Notes under the pieces: generated by a model
What the model was told of the DNA's origin: nothing
Databases searched by the model: none
Seen by the model: the letters and a program-made list of their open reading frames with translations, nothing else
Source: Acidimicrobiales bacterium
GTDB taxonomy: Bacteria; Actinomycetota; Acidimicrobiia; Acidimicrobiales; AC-9
Reading direction: 5' to 3'
NCBI GenBank assembly: GCA_036270875.1
Contig: DATBBR010000050.1
Coordinates: forward strand, 1 to 64,000
Length of the DNA: 64,000 bases
Part shown: positions 41,927 through 51,385 of the stretch, piece after piece
Numbering within the stretch: the stretch's first letter is position 1
How the letters are laid out: every line of letters begins with the position of its first letter
Program-made: the position numbers and the translations under genes

Positions 41927-43114
41927 ATGGAGGTGCGGTCTTCCTCCCCCACGACGATGGGCGAGCCGAGCCCGTCCGGTCGCTTCGGCTCGTTCGGCGG
42001 GCGGTTCGTGCCCGAGTCGCTGGTGGGGGCGTGCAAGGAGTTGGAGGCGGCGTTCCGCTCGGCCTGGGCGGACGATGCCTTCCAAAGCGAGTACGCCACG
42101 CTCCTGCGCGAGTACGCCGGCCGGCCGACACCGGTGACCGAGTGCCGCCGGCTGTCGGATCGCCTTGGGGTGCGGGTCCTGCTCAAGCGCGAGGACCTGG
42201 CCCACACCGGCTCCCACAAGATCAACAACGTGGTGGGGCAGGCCCTCCTCGCCCGGACCATGGGGAAGCGGCGCCTGGTGGCCGAGACGGGAGCCGGACA
42301 GCACGGCGTGGCCACGGCGACGGCGGCCGCCCTGTTCGGGCTGGAGTGCGTCGTGTACATGGGAGCCGTGGACGTGCAGCGCCAAGCCCTCAACGTGTTC
42401 CGCATGAACCTGCTGGGCGCCGAGGTCCGACCCGTCGACTCTGGGAGCCGCACCCTGAAGGACGCCATCAACGAGGCCATGCGGGACTGGGTCGCGTCGG
42501 TCGAGACCACGCACTACTGCCTCGGGTCGGTGATGGGCCCGCACCCCTACCCCTGGATGGTCCGCGAGCTGCAGCGTGTCATCGGCGACGAGGCGCGCCG
42601 CCAGTGCCGCGAGGTGCTGGGGGGTGACGACCCGGATTTCGTGCTCGCCTGCGTCGGGGGCGGGTCGAACGCGGCGGGGACGTTCGCCGGGTTCGTGGAC
42701 ACCCGAGCGGCCCTGATCGGCGTCGAGGCCGCCGGCGGCGCAGCCATCGGACACGGTGTCCCGGGGGTCGTGCACGGCATGCGTTCGCATCTTCTCCAGG
42801 ACGAGTACGGCCAGGTGCTCGAGGCCCACTCGATCTCGGCCGGCCTCGACTACCCGGGCGTCGGTCCCGAGCACGCCTACCTGGCCGAGGTCGGTCGGGC
42901 CCGCTACGTCGAGGCCGGCGACGACGAGGTGCTGGACGCCCTGCGGCTGCTGTCGGAGACCGAGGGCATCATCCCGGCCCTCGAGCCCGCGCACGCCGTG
43001 GCCTACGTCGCCCGGGCCGCGGGCGACGAGATCCCGACCGGCTCGACGGTGCTCGTGACCCTGTCGGGGCGGGGTGACAAGGACGCGGCCGAGGTGATGG
43101 AGCTGCTCGGGTGA
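41927..43114 (+). CDS. trpB: Tryptophan synthase beta chain
   Basis: 395 aa. PLP Lys98 in [13 protein letters not shown], phosphate-binding GGGSNAAG, catalytic Glu region [22 protein letters not shown], and [16 protein letters not shown]. TrpB1-type, pairing with the TrpA encoded downstream. It begins 3 bp after trpF and overlaps trpA by 4 bp. Confidence 0.97.
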   Translation: MEVRSSSPTTMGEPSPSGRFGSFGGRFVPESLVGACKELEAAFRSAWADDAFQSEYATLLREYAGRPTPVTECRRLSDRLGVRVLLKREDLAHTGSHKINNVVGQALLARTMGKRRLVAETGAGQHGVATATAAALFGLECVVYMGAVDVQRQALNVFRMNLLGAEVRPVDSGSRTLKDAINEAMRDWVASVETTHYCLGSVMGPHPYPWMVRELQRVIGDEARRQCREVLGGDDPDFVLACVGGGSNAAGTFAGFVDTRAALIGVEAAGGAAIGHGVPGVVHGMRSHLLQDEYGQVLEAHSISAGLDYPGVGPEHAYLAEVGRARYVEAGDDEVLDALRLLSETEGIIPALEPAHAVAYVARAAGDEIPTGSTVLVTLSGRGDKDAAEVMELLG

Positions 43115-43947
43115 GCCGCGTCCTTTCGGACGCCGCCGACGAGACGTCACCTTCCGGCGGGGGCAACGCGCCCGTCGGGTCGCTCGAAGCAACCTTGCGG
43201 GCGGCGCGCGACGAGGGTCGCAAGCTTCTCGTCCCCTACGTCACGGGAGCCCTGACACCACACTGGTGCGACGTGGTGCGGGCCGTCGCCGCGGCCGGCG
43301 CCGACGGCCTGGAAGTCGGCATCCCGTTCTCGGACCCGATCATGGACGGACCGACCATCCAGGAGGCGTCGGCGCGCGCCCTGGCGCGCGGGGCGACGCC
43401 GGCCGGCATTGTGTCGGAGCTGAGCGGTGTCGACGTGGAGATTCCGCTCGCCGTGATGACCTACTACAACCTCGTGTTCCGGAGCGGCCACCGCCGCTTC
43501 GCCCGTCGGCTGGTCGAGTCCGGGGTGGCCGCCGCCATCGTGCCGGATCTTCCGCTCGACGAGGTGGGGGAGTGGGCCCGGGCAGCGGACGACGCCGGGG
43601 TCGAGACGGTCATGCTGGCGGCGCCGACGACGGCTGACGACCAGCTGGAGGCCATCTGCCGGCGAGCCCGCGGCTTCGTGTACGGGGTCGGCCTGCTGGG
43701 CGTCACCGGCGAACGAGACGAGCTGGCGACGAGCGCCCGCAGGATGGCCCGGCGGCTCAAGGCCGTGACCGACAAGCCGGTCCTGATCGGCGTGGGGGTG
43801 TCCACCCCCGACCAGGCCAGGGACGTGTGCGAGGACGCCGACGGCGTGGTGGTGGGGTCGGCGCTCGTGCGGCGACTGCTGGAGGGTGGGGGTCCCGACG
43901 AGGCCGCCGCCTTCGTGGGAGAGCTGCGGGCCGGCATCGATGCCTGA
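43111..43947 (+). CDS. trpA: Tryptophan synthase alpha chain
   Basis: 278 aa TIM barrel. Catalytic Glu in [20 protein letters not shown] and Asp in the same segment, then [16 protein letters not shown] and [11 protein letters not shown]. The N-terminal 25 residues (Ser/Asp/Gly-rich) extend the family core. GTGA overlap with trpB. Releases indole from indole-3-glycerol phosphate to TrpB. Confidence 0.96.
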   Translation: MSRVLSDAADETSPSGGGNAPVGSLEATLRAARDEGRKLLVPYVTGALTPHWCDVVRAVAAAGADGLEVGIPFSDPIMDGPTIQEASARALARGATPAGIVSELSGVDVEIPLAVMTYYNLVFRSGHRRFARRLVESGVAAAIVPDLPLDEVGEWARAADDAGVETVMLAAPTTADDQLEAICRRARGFVYGVGLLGVTGERDELATSARRMARRLKAVTDKPVLIGVGVSTPDQARDVCEDADGVVVGSALVRRLLEGGGPDEAAAFVGELRAGIDA

Positions 43948-44311
43948 GCAGCCGGATGGCGGAGCACCGGCCGAGGGCGATCGCTCCCTGCTGGACGACG
44001 GGAAGGTCGACGGGTGCGAGCTGTGCGAAGCGGCGCGCATCACACCGTGGCATCACGAGGACGACGTCTGCTGGGTCGCCGACTGCGAGATCTGCGACGT
44101 GCCCATGGTCGTCTGGCGGCGTCACGGCGCAGAGCCGCCGAGCGCGGCTGTCGATCACATGATCGGCGTGCTGGAGCAGGTCGCGACGGCGCGCTTCGGC
44201 CCCGAGGGGTTTTCGGTCGATCGGGTCATGCGCCAGATGCCGCACCACTTCCACGCCCACGCTCGCGATCCGAGGTGGTGGGTCAGGCGCTTCGCGGGTG
44301 GTCGCCAGTGA
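43940..44311 (+). CDS. Cys-rich HIT-like small protein
   Basis: 123 aa; ATG 43940 overlaps the trpA stop by 8 bp. It has CELCEAAR, then CWVADCEICDVPMVV, and a late HHFHAHARDPRWW in which HxHxHxx resembles the HIT catalytic motif. The CxxC pairs could bind Zn as in zinc-containing HIT proteins. The domain is shorter than typical HIT (about 110 conserved residues), so this is a degenerate or distant member. Function unknown. The 3' end overlaps the convergent acyl-CoA dehydrogenase gene by 29 bp. Confidence 0.65.
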   Translation: MPEQPDGGAPAEGDRSLLDDGKVDGCELCEAARITPWHHEDDVCWVADCEICDVPMVVWRRHGAEPPSAAVDHMIGVLEQVATARFGPEGFSVDRVMRQMPHHFHAHARDPRWWVRRFAGGRQ

Positions 44312-45425
44312 GGCGGGTGAGGCTGGCCCGGCGGATGGAGTCCGTCTGGGCCTGCACGACGTAGAAGAGGGCCTCGCGGGCCAGCCGCTGGGCGGGATGG
44401 GTGCGGGCTATGGCGCCGCCGCCAAGGGCGGTGACGAGAGCCCTGGAGGCCTTCTGCGCAATCTCGAGGTTCGACACCCTGGCTTCGACGAGGCGGGCCA
44501 GGTGGGCGTCGAAGGCGGGGCCTGGCTGCTCGGGCATCGGTGCGTCGGCGAGCTCGTAGGCGCCCTGGCGTGAGCCGGCCAGCTCGGTCTCCAGCGCGCC
44601 GGCCGTCTCCGTGGTGGTGTGGTCGCGCCGCTGGGCAGCGGCCTCGGCGAGGAGCCGGCAGCTGGTGCCGGCGACGCCCAGGGCGGCTGGGCTCGGCTGC
44701 GACGTGGTGACCCGGTCCTCACGACGCCAGGTCTCCAGCGGCTCGACCAGCAACACCTCCTCGTCGGGGACGAACAGGTCCTCGAAGGCGACCCTGACCG
44801 TCGAGGTGGACTGCATGACGGCCAGCTCGAGCGGGGGCGAGGGCCGCACCCCGTCATCCGCTCGCCCGTCGCGGAGGAACCACAGCACGTGGTCTCCGGG
44901 GAGGCAGGCGGCCACGGCGAAGATGTCGGCCATTCCCCATGAGGTCGCCCAGGGCGCCACCCCGGTGACCCGGTAGCCGCCCGGAACCTCGGTGGCCCGA
45001 ACGGCGGGCGACGCCCAGCGGAGGTAGGCGAACATCACGCCGGCGAGCGACCCGCCCGCGCACAGCGAGTCCAGCCACCGCGCCCGCAGCGCGGCATTGG
45101 GAGTCCGGGCAAGGAGCCGGACCGGGGTGTGATGCTGGGCCCAGACGAAGAAGGTGGCGCCGCACGCCCCAGCCAGGGCCTCTTGGACGGCGCGCACGAC
45201 CGGCGGCGCTATCGGCGGGTGCCCGTCCGGCTGGGGGCCCGCCAGGCCGAACAGCCCGTTGTCGGCAAGGGCCTGCAGGTTCTCCTCGGGCACCCGCGCG
45301 GCCACATCGGTTTCCTGGGCGTGCGGGAACAGGGTCGAGGCGGCGACCGACCGGGCTGCCTGCACCAGGTCCCTCGGGCCAGGGTGATCGGCCGAAGGGT
45401 GCCCGGTCCGGTCGGCGGCCGCCAC
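44283..45425 (-). CDS. Acyl-CoA dehydrogenase-family flavoprotein
   Basis: 380 aa. Acyl-CoA dehydrogenase-like three-domain architecture: helical N domain (LADNGLFGLAGPQ), beta domain (GYRVTGVAPWATSWGMADIF and VAFEDLFVPDEEVLL), helical C domain ending RLAREALFYVVQAQ. No clear catalytic Glu is visible at the usual C-domain position, and the motif WATSWG resembles flavin monooxygenase relatives such as DszC. The exact reaction is uncertain. It starts with GTG at 45425, overlapping the stop of the upstream crcB by one base. Confidence 0.8.
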   Translation of the reverse strand: MAAADRTGHPSADHPGPRDLVQAARSVAASTLFPHAQETDVAARVPEENLQALADNGLFGLAGPQPDGHPPIAPPVVRAVQEALAGACGATFFVWAQHHTPVRLLARTPNAALRARWLDSLCAGGSLAGVMFAYLRWASPAVRATEVPGGYRVTGVAPWATSWGMADIFAVAACLPGDHVLWFLRDGRADDGVRPSPPLELAVMQSTSTVRVAFEDLFVPDEEVLLVEPLETWRREDRVTTSQPSPAALGVAGTSCRLLAEAAAQRRDHTTTETAGALETELAGSRQGAYELADAPMPEQPGPAFDAHLARLVEARVSNLEIAQKASRALVTALGGGAIARTHPAQRLAREALFYVVQAQTDSIRRASLTRLTGDHPRSA

Positions 45426-45790
45426 TACAGCGCGCCGAGCGCGAACCCGGCGCCGGCCGCGAGCAGCCCGGTCACGAGGCTTCCCACCACGTTGGCCAGG
45501 CCGAGCAGTAGGGCCCCGCTCTCGAGAAGCCCCACGGACTCGAAGCTGAACGTCGACAGCGTCGTGTAGCTGCCGAGGAAGCCGATGCCGATCACCACGG
45601 CAGCGGTCGAGGCCAGGCCGTGATAGAGGGCAAGACCGAGCACCACTCCGGCGAGAAAGGACCCGCTCGCGTTCACGAGGAGCGTGCCGAAGGGAAAGAC
45701 CGAGTAGTGCCGGCGCGCCACGGCGCGATCGACGAGGTACCGGACGACCGCCCCGAGGGCCCCGGCGACGGCGACTCCGAGGTAGGTCAT
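45425..45790 (-). CDS. crcB: Fluoride exporter subunit CrcB/Fluc (copy 1)
   Basis: 121 aa, four membrane helices. Signature [30 protein letters not shown] and [14 protein letters not shown] (central Na+ and fluoride-pathway residues Asn, Thr, Phe). A second, different CrcB lies two genes upstream, so the functional channel is likely a heterodimer with opposed topology. A 4-bp overlap joins it to the DUF190 gene. Confidence 0.94.
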   Translation of the reverse strand: MTYLGVAVAGALGAVVRYLVDRAVARRHYSVFPFGTLLVNASGSFLAGVVLGLALYHGLASTAAVVIGIGFLGSYTTLSTFSFESVGLLESGALLLGLANVVGSLVTGLLAAGAGFALGAL

Positions 45791-46134
45791 GAGCTCGGTG
45801 CGGCCCGTCCGACGTACTTGACGATGTCCACCTTCTCGCGAAGCACCAGCCCCTCGGTGATCAGCTCGTCCAGCTGCGGCAGGAAACCCTCGATGAGCTC
45901 GGACGTGTCGACGATGGTGATCAAGATCGGCAGATCGGCGCTGAGGCTCAGGATACGCGTGGTGTGAATGGCATTCGAGGCGCCATAGCCTTCGAAGCCG
46001 CGAAAGACCGTGGCCCCCGCCAGCCCCGCCTCGTGGGCTCGATGCACGATCTCGGTGTAGAGCGGCTTGTGCTGGTAGTGGTCGTTCTCCCCGATGAAGA
46101 TGCTCAGCTGCTCACCGGTTCCTTCGAGTCTCAT
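45787..46134 (-). CDS. DUF190 protein between the crcB pair
   Basis: 115 aa, soluble, PII-like ferredoxin fold: [42 protein letters not shown] and [15 protein letters not shown]190 genes frequently accompany crcB, sometimes in this sandwich, suggesting a regulator of fluoride export. It overlaps both neighbours. Confidence 0.93.
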   Translation of the reverse strand: MRLEGTGEQLSIFIGENDHYQHKPLYTEIVHRAHEAGLAGATVFRGFEGYGASNAIHTTRILSLSADLPILITIVDTSELIEGFLPQLDELITEGLVLREKVDIVKYVGRAAPSS

Positions 46135-46540
46135 GGCTTCCTCCCGCTCGGGCCGGCCACGCTCGACCGGCAGCCATACCGCCGACGACGGAAAGCAGGC
46201 CGGCCACCACGGTCACCAGGGCGTACGTCGCGGCCATCCCCACGGCTCCGTCTCGGACAAGCAGGACGGCCTCGACCGTCCACGTCGAGAACGTCGTGTA
46301 CGCACCGAGAAACCCTATGGCGAGGAAGGCCCGCAGGTACGGTGTAGGCCGCACGCGCTCGGCAAGGAGCGTGTACACGAGCCCGAGGAGGAACGCCCCG
46401 GACACGTTGATGCCCAACGTGGGCCATGGGAACGCATCGCGGCCGACGTCGCCTCCGAGCTCGATGCCGTAGCGGGACAGTGCCCCCAGGGCCCCGCCCG
46501 AGGCCACCGCGAGGATCACGGCAGGGTCGGCCCTCCTCAC
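46112..46540 (-). CDS. crcB: Fluoride exporter subunit CrcB/Fluc (copy 2)
   Basis: 142 aa with [30 protein letters not shown] and [14 protein letters not shown]. Different enough from copy 1 to be an ancient paralogue with its own orientation. It overlaps the DUF190 start by 23 bp. No fluoride riboswitch fits in the 4-bp gap to the upstream ubiB-like gene. Confidence 0.93.
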   Translation of the reverse strand: MRRADPAVILAVASGGALGALSRYGIELGGDVGRDAFPWPTLGINVSGAFLLGLVYTLLAERVRPTPYLRAFLAIGFLGAYTTFSTWTVEAVLLVRDGAVGMAATYALVTVVAGLLSVVGGMAAGRAWPARAGGSHETRRNR

Positions 46541-46544
46541 CCCG

Positions 46545-48143
46545 TCAGCGCCGGCTCCGGCGGTCCTCCATGCGCCGACGGATCACGGCGCGTCGGGCCT
46601 GGAGCTCGCGGTGGGTGAGGCCCCCGACGTCGGAGGTCAGACCCATCGAGGCCCGCACCCCGTCGAGGTCCACCGGGACCGTGCGCGGATCGATGCCCAC
46701 GTCCCGCGCGATGCGGTCGCCGTGGTGGGTGGCGAAGTAGGTCGCCAGGTAGGTGATCTCGGCGAAGAGGTCGACGTCGGGCGCCAGGTTGGCCATGGCG
46801 GCGTCGAGAAAGAGCATGTTCTTGACGAACAGCATGAGCTCCTTCGGCATGCGGGCGCCGTAGCTGAGCAGGGCCTTGGTCAGCTCCCGGATCTCGCCGA
46901 TCAGCTCCTCGGCGGACATGTTCGTCGGGTCCTTGACGGGGTCGTCGATGCCGAGGTCCCTGATGACGCCGTCGACGTCGACGTCCCTGGGCAGGGCGCC
47001 CATGTCGCGCAGGGCCTCGATCTGGAGGTGCACGTCGTTGGTCGTGCCCCCCATCAGCAGACGTAGGAAAGCCAGCCGTTGGGGCTCGTCGAGGCGTCCG
47101 GTGATGCCGTAGTCCAGCAGGGCGACGCGGCCTCCGGGTTGGACGAACATGTTGCCGCCATGGAGGTCGCCGTGGAACACGCCGAACAGGATCGCTCCCT
47201 CCATGAAGGCGATGAGCGAGGCCCGCACCACCGCCGACGTGTCGATCCCAGCAGCGCGCATCCCCGCCACGTCGTCCCATCCGAAGCCCGCCAGTCGCTC
47301 CATCACGAGGACCCGCCGGGTCACCAGACGGGGGTGAGGGCGGGGCACCACCAGGGCCCGCTGGTCGGTCTCGGCCAGTATGCGGGCGATGTCGAGCATG
47401 TTGTCGGCCTCGAGGCGGAAGTCCAGCTCCTCGACGATGGTCTCCGCGAACAGCTCGATGAGAGCGGGAGGATTGGCCAGGGCGGTCACCGGGATGCGGC
47501 CGACAAGGGTAGGGGCGATCCAGCTCATGGCGGCCAGATCCCGCCGGACGAGCCCGCTCACCTGGGCTCGCTGGACCTTCACGACCACCGGCTCGCCCGT
47601 GAGCAGCCTGGCCCCGTGGACCTGGGCGATGGACGCCGCCGCCACGGGGGTCTCGTCGAACTCGGCGAAGACCGAGTCGAGGGGTCGGCCGAGGTCGGTC
47701 TCGACTGTCTGGCGCACGGCGGCGAAGGGCTCGGCCGGCACCTGGTCGCGACAGAGGCGGAACTCCGCCACCAGCTCCTCAGGGAAGATGCCCTGTCCCG
47801 ACGACAGGATCTGCCCGAGCTTGATGTAGGTCGGTCCCAGCTCCTCGAAGGCGATGCGGAGGCGACGCGACAACCCGGCGCGCGACTCGGCCTGTGACCG
47901 TCGCCGCTCGACGAGGTACCAGCCCGCCACCGCCCGTCCCAGCTGGCTCCCCACCCGCACCACCCGTCGCCCGGGTGGGAGCCGGCGTCGCCGTAGGAGC
48001 TGAGGCACCTCGGCGCGGGTGCGGGTCCGTATCCGATCGACCCCCGCTCGCCACGGCAGGTCGTGGAGATCGATGACCCACGGGCCGTCCTCGGTGAAGG
48101 CACCGAAGTCGAGATCGGCTGGTCGGGAGGTGGGTACGGTCAC
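46545..48143 (-). CDS. ABC1/UbiB-family atypical kinase
   Basis: 532 aa from GTG 48143. Family marks: KxGQ motif in TYIKLGQILSSGQGIFPEEL, Ala-rich loop AAASIAQVH, Lys in VVVKVQR, ELDFRLEADN, GVFHGDLHGGNM and DYG in place of DFG (LLDYGITG). The last 200 residues extend beyond the kinase-like core. Members support isoprenoid lipid or quinone metabolism; actinobacterial function is largely unknown. It begins 77 bp downstream of fabF on the same strand. Confidence 0.9.
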   Translation of the reverse strand: MTVPTSRPADLDFGAFTEDGPWVIDLHDLPWRAGVDRIRTRTRAEVPQLLRRRRLPPGRRVVRVGSQLGRAVAGWYLVERRRSQAESRAGLSRRLRIAFEELGPTYIKLGQILSSGQGIFPEELVAEFRLCRDQVPAEPFAAVRQTVETDLGRPLDSVFAEFDETPVAAASIAQVHGARLLTGEPVVVKVQRAQVSGLVRRDLAAMSWIAPTLVGRIPVTALANPPALIELFAETIVEELDFRLEADNMLDIARILAETDQRALVVPRPHPRLVTRRVLVMERLAGFGWDDVAGMRAAGIDTSAVVRASLIAFMEGAILFGVFHGDLHGGNMFVQPGGRVALLDYGITGRLDEPQRLAFLRLLMGGTTNDVHLQIEALRDMGALPRDVDVDGVIRDLGIDDPVKDPTNMSAEELIGEIRELTKALLSYGARMPKELMLFVKNMLFLDAAMANLAPDVDLFAEITYLATYFATHHGDRIARDVGIDPRTVPVDLDGVRASMGLTSDVGGLTHRELQARRAVIRRRMEDRRSRR

Positions 48144-48150
48144 CGGGGCG

Positions 48151-48156
48151 ACCGTA
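48151..48156 (-). promoter_or_regulatory. Candidate -10 (TACGGT) of the ubiB-like gene
   Basis: Minus-strand TACGGT ends 7 nt before GTG 48143. Confidence 0.45.
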
Positions 48157-48220
48157 CCGGAGGGTCTCCCAAAGGGAAACTCGCGCCTGGTGGCCGCTCG
48201 TCGAGGGCCGCTGCGGGCGC

Positions 48221-49432
48221 TCAGTCCTCGGCGCTGGGCACGAAGATCAGGGAGCCGTTGTGACCACCGAAGCCGAACGAGTTCGACAGGACCGGACCGG
48301 GCTCCCACGGCCGGGGGGCGCCGGCCACGATGTCGAGGTGCAGCTCAGGATCGGGCGTCACGTAGCCGGCCGTGGGAGGAATCGCCCGCCGGTCGATGGT
48401 GAGGACCGAGGCGACCGCCTCGATGGCTCCGGCCGCTCCGAGGGCGTGACCGGTGACGCCCTTGATCGAGGTCAGCACGGGACCGGGTGTCCCGAACACC
48501 TTGTTGATGGCCTCGGCCTCGGCCGCGTCGTTGAGTGTGGTCGAGGTCCCGTGGGCGTTGATGTGCGCGATCTGGCGCGGCGCGAGGCCGGCGTCGTCGA
48601 GCGCCTCCTCCATGCAGGCGGCCGCACCCGTGCCTCCGGGCGCAGGGGCTGTGAGGTGGTGCGCATCCGCCGTGCTGGCCGCCCCGGCCAGCTCGGCGTA
48701 GACGGGCGCGCCTCTGGCCCGGGCCCGGTCCAGGTCCTCGAGGACCATGGCCGCCGATCCCTCGGCCAGGACGAAGCCGTCACGCTCGAGATCGAAGGGT
48801 CGGGAGATGCCCGACTTCGACAGCGCGGTCATGTTGCCGAAGCCCGAGAGCGTCACCGGGATCATCGCCGCCTCGGCTCCACCGGCCAGCACGACCTCGC
48901 AGCGCCCAGACGCCACCAGGCGGGCACCGTTGCCGATGGCGTGCGACCCGGCGGCGCACGCGGTGGCGATCGTCTCGCACGGCCCTCGCCAACCGTTGCG
49001 CATCGACACCATGGCCGACCCGGCATTGGCCATCATCATCGGGACGAGAAAGGGCGAGACCCGGTCGGGCCCCTTCTCCTGGCTGACCACGAACTGGTCC
49101 TCGAGGGTCTCGATGCCGCCGACGCCCGTGCCCATGACCACGCCGGCGCGGTCCGGGTCGGGTTCCAGGGCCCCGGCATCGTCCAGGGCCATGGCGGCCG
49201 ACGCCACGGTCAGCTGGGCGAACCGGTCGACCCGGCGGACCTCCTTGGGCCCGAACCACCCCGTCGGGTCGAAGGCGGTGACGCGACGGTCACCCACCGG
49301 AGCTGGCGCACAGAGGCCGTCCCAGAAGGCGTCCTTGCCGATGCCACAGCGCACCACGACGCCCAGGCCGGTGACGGCGACACGGCGGCCGGTGGCTGCC
49401 GTACCCGGGGCCCGACCCCAGGCCAGCTGCAT
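48221..49432 (-). CDS. fabF: 3-oxoacyl-[acyl-carrier-protein] synthase II
   Basis: 403 aa ketosynthase. Nucleophile Cys in ATACAAGSHAIG, His residues in NAHGTSTTLND and GHALGAAG, C-terminal SNSFGFGGHN. It elongates acyl-ACP with malonyl-ACP. ATGA overlap with acpP. Last gene of fabD-H-G-acpP-fabF. Confidence 0.96.
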   Translation of the reverse strand: MQLAWGRAPGTAATGRRVAVTGLGVVVRCGIGKDAFWDGLCAPAPVGDRRVTAFDPTGWFGPKEVRRVDRFAQLTVASAAMALDDAGALEPDPDRAGVVMGTGVGGIETLEDQFVVSQEKGPDRVSPFLVPMMMANAGSAMVSMRNGWRGPCETIATACAAGSHAIGNGARLVASGRCEVVLAGGAEAAMIPVTLSGFGNMTALSKSGISRPFDLERDGFVLAEGSAAMVLEDLDRARARGAPVYAELAGAASTADAHHLTAPAPGGTGAAACMEEALDDAGLAPRQIAHINAHGTSTTLNDAAEAEAINKVFGTPGPVLTSIKGVTGHALGAAGAIEAVASVLTIDRRAIPPTAGYVTPDPELHLDIVAGAPRPWEPGPVLSNSFGFGGHNGSLIFVPSAED

Positions 49433-49671
49433 CAGAGCTTGGACGTGATCAGGTTGAAGGCCTGCTCGACCGTCTCGATCCCCTCCAGCTCGGACTCGTC
49501 GATGGTGATGTCGAAGGCCTCCTCGAGCGCCATCACCAGCTCGACCAGGTCGAGGCTGTCGGCGTCGAGGTCATCGCCGAAGCGGGCGTCGAGCGTGATC
49601 TGGTCCGGCTGGACCTGGAGCACCTCGACGGCGCAGGTCTTGAACTTGTCAAAGGCGGCTTCGTTGTCCAC
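49432..49671 (-). CDS. acpP: Acyl carrier protein
   Basis: 79 aa from GTG 49671 (an AAAGGAA is about 9 nt upstream); a longer frame to 49716 is unlikely. The phosphopantetheine Ser is in DLDADSLDLVELV, followed by the acidic helix EEAFDITIDESELE that binds partner enzymes. Carries acyl chains in fatty-acid synthesis. Confidence 0.96.
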   Translation of the reverse strand: MDNEAAFDKFKTCAVEVLQVQPDQITLDARFGDDLDADSLDLVELVMALEEAFDITIDESELEGIETVEQAFNLITSKL

Positions 49672-49715
49672 TGAAGATGGTTCCTTTCGGTGATGGTTGA
49701 CTGGACTATCAGGCA

Positions 49716-50459
49716 CTAGATGCCCATCGCCAGGCCGCCATCCACGGGCAGCACGGTACCAGTGATGTAGGAGGCCTCCGGCGATGCGAGGAAGGTGATG
49801 GCCGTCGCCACCTCCTCGGGGGTGGCGACCCGCGCGAGGGGGATCATGGCGGTGAGCTCGGCCATGCGGCTGTCGGCCACGTCGTCGAGCATGTCGGTGG
49901 CCACCGGACCAGGAGCGACGAGGTTGACCGTGATCCCGCGGGACCCGAGCTCACGGGCGAGGGAGCGGGCCAGGCCCAGCAGGCCGGCCTTGCTGGCGGC
50001 GTAGTTGGCCTGCCCCTGACCGCCGGCGAAGCCGGCTGCGGAGGAGACGAGCACGATCCGCCCGTCGTGGGCCCGCACCATCCCCCGGACCGCCCGCTTG
50101 ACGGTGCGATAGGTGCCGGTGAGGTTGGTGTCGAGCACGTCCTGCCAGTTGTCCTCGCTCATCCGCAGGAGCAGGGTGTCCCTGGTGATGCCGGCGTTGG
50201 CGACCAGCACCTCGACGGGACCCCACCGCTCCTCGATGGTCTCGAACGCCTGCTCGACGTCGCTCGGCGCGGTGACGTCACAGCGCAGGCACAGCAGCTC
50301 AGTGGAGCGCTCGCTCCGTCCCTCGGGCCCCGCCGGCGGCTTGGTGCGGAAGGTCACCGCCACGCGATCGCCGGCGTCCTGGAACCTCCGGGCACAGGCC
50401 AGGCCGATGCCGCGTGAGCCACCGGTCACGAGGACCACCCGCTGGGCCCGCGCGCTCAC
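49716..50459 (-). CDS. fabG: 3-oxoacyl-[ACP] reductase
   Basis: 247 aa short-chain dehydrogenase. NADPH motif TGGSRGIG, NAG in LVANAGITRDTLL, catalytic Ser and Tyr-x3-Lys in VSSAAGF and YAASKAG, and PGPVATDM. C-terminal GTVLPVDGGL. GTG overlaps the fabH stop (GTGA). Confidence 0.95.
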   Translation of the reverse strand: MSARAQRVVLVTGGSRGIGLACARRFQDAGDRVAVTFRTKPPAGPEGRSERSTELLCLRCDVTAPSDVEQAFETIEERWGPVEVLVANAGITRDTLLLRMSEDNWQDVLDTNLTGTYRTVKRAVRGMVRAHDGRIVLVSSAAGFAGGQGQANYAASKAGLLGLARSLARELGSRGITVNLVAPGPVATDMLDDVADSRMAELTAMIPLARVATPEEVATAITFLASPEASYITGTVLPVDGGLAMGI

Positions 50460-51385
50460 CGGCCCCACCGGACCACGACGCTGGCCCATGTCATGCCGGC
50501 GCCGAAGCCCGACAGCAGAACGTTGTCCCCGTCGCGCAGCCGCCCGGCATCAGCGGCCTCGGCGAGGGCCAGCGGGATCGAGCCGGCCGAGGTGTTGCCG
50601 GTGCGCTCGAGGACCATGGCCGTCCGGTCCAGGGGGATCTTGAGACGCTGGTTGGCCGCCTCGATGATGCGCAGGTTGGCCTGGTGGGGCACGAAGAGGG
50701 TGATGTCGTCCGCGCTGAGCTTGGCCCGCTCCATAGCCGCTTGGGCCGACTCGACCGTCACCCGCACCGCTCGCCGGAAGACCTCACGCCCGTCCATCTT
50801 GATGTAGGCGCCATGGTCGCAATAGAGCAGGGGCACACCGGAGCCGTCGACGCCCAGGTCCCAACCCAGCACCCGGTCGTCCCCGGGGAGTGCCTCCAGC
50901 ACGAGGGCTCCTGATCCGTCGGCGAACAGCACCGCCGTGCCCCGGTCGCTCGGATCTGTGATCCCGGAGAGGGTGTCCGTGCCGATGACCAGCGCCCGGT
51001 CGACTCCAGTGGAGATGAGCGCGTGGGCGGTGACGATGGCGTAGACGAAACCGGAACAGGCCGCGTTGAGGTCGAAGGCGGCGCACCGCAGCCCCAGCGC
51101 GTGCTGGACGGTGGCTGACGTCGCCGGGACGGCTCGATCGGACGTCGTCGTCGACAGCACCAGCAGGTCGACGTCGGACGGGAGCAGCCCGGCCTTTGCC
51201 AGCGCAGCTCGTCCGGAGGCCACCGAGAGCTCGCCCGTCGTACTACCTACCCGTCGCTCGCGAATGCCGGTGCGCTCGACGATCCAGGAATCGGTCGTGT
51301 CAAGGCGCGCCTCCAGGTCGGCGTTGGTCACCACCGTCTCGGGCAGGGCCGACCCCCACCCCGCGATGGCCGCCCCCCTGGTCAC
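50456..51385 (-). CDS. fabH: 3-oxoacyl-[ACP] synthase III
   Basis: 309 aa from GTG 51385, overlapping the fabD stop. Catalytic triad Cys-His-Asn in NAACSGFVYA, VPHQANLRI and ERTGNTSAGSIP. Also DSWIVERTGIRERR and GFGAGMTWAS. It starts fatty-acid synthesis by condensing an acyl-CoA primer with malonyl-ACP; the primer (acetyl or branched) is not evident. Confidence 0.95.
   Translation of the reverse strand: MTRGAAIAGWGSALPETVVTNADLEARLDTTDSWIVERTGIRERRVGSTTGELSVASGRAALAKAGLLPSDVDLLVLSTTTSDRAVPATSATVQHALGLRCAAFDLNAACSGFVYAIVTAHALISTGVDRALVIGTDTLSGITDPSDRGTAVLFADGSGALVLEALPGDDRVLGWDLGVDGSGVPLLYCDHGAYIKMDGREVFRRAVRVTVESAQAAMERAKLSADDITLFVPHQANLRIIEAANQRLKIPLDRTAMVLERTGNTSAGSIPLALAEAADAGRLRDGDNVLLSGFGAGMTWASVVVRWGR

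Noticed and set aside
46541..46544. Fluoride riboswitch before crcB
   Set aside because: Only 4 bp separate crcB copy 2 from the upstream gene, and no crcB-motif-like structure is visible above it.
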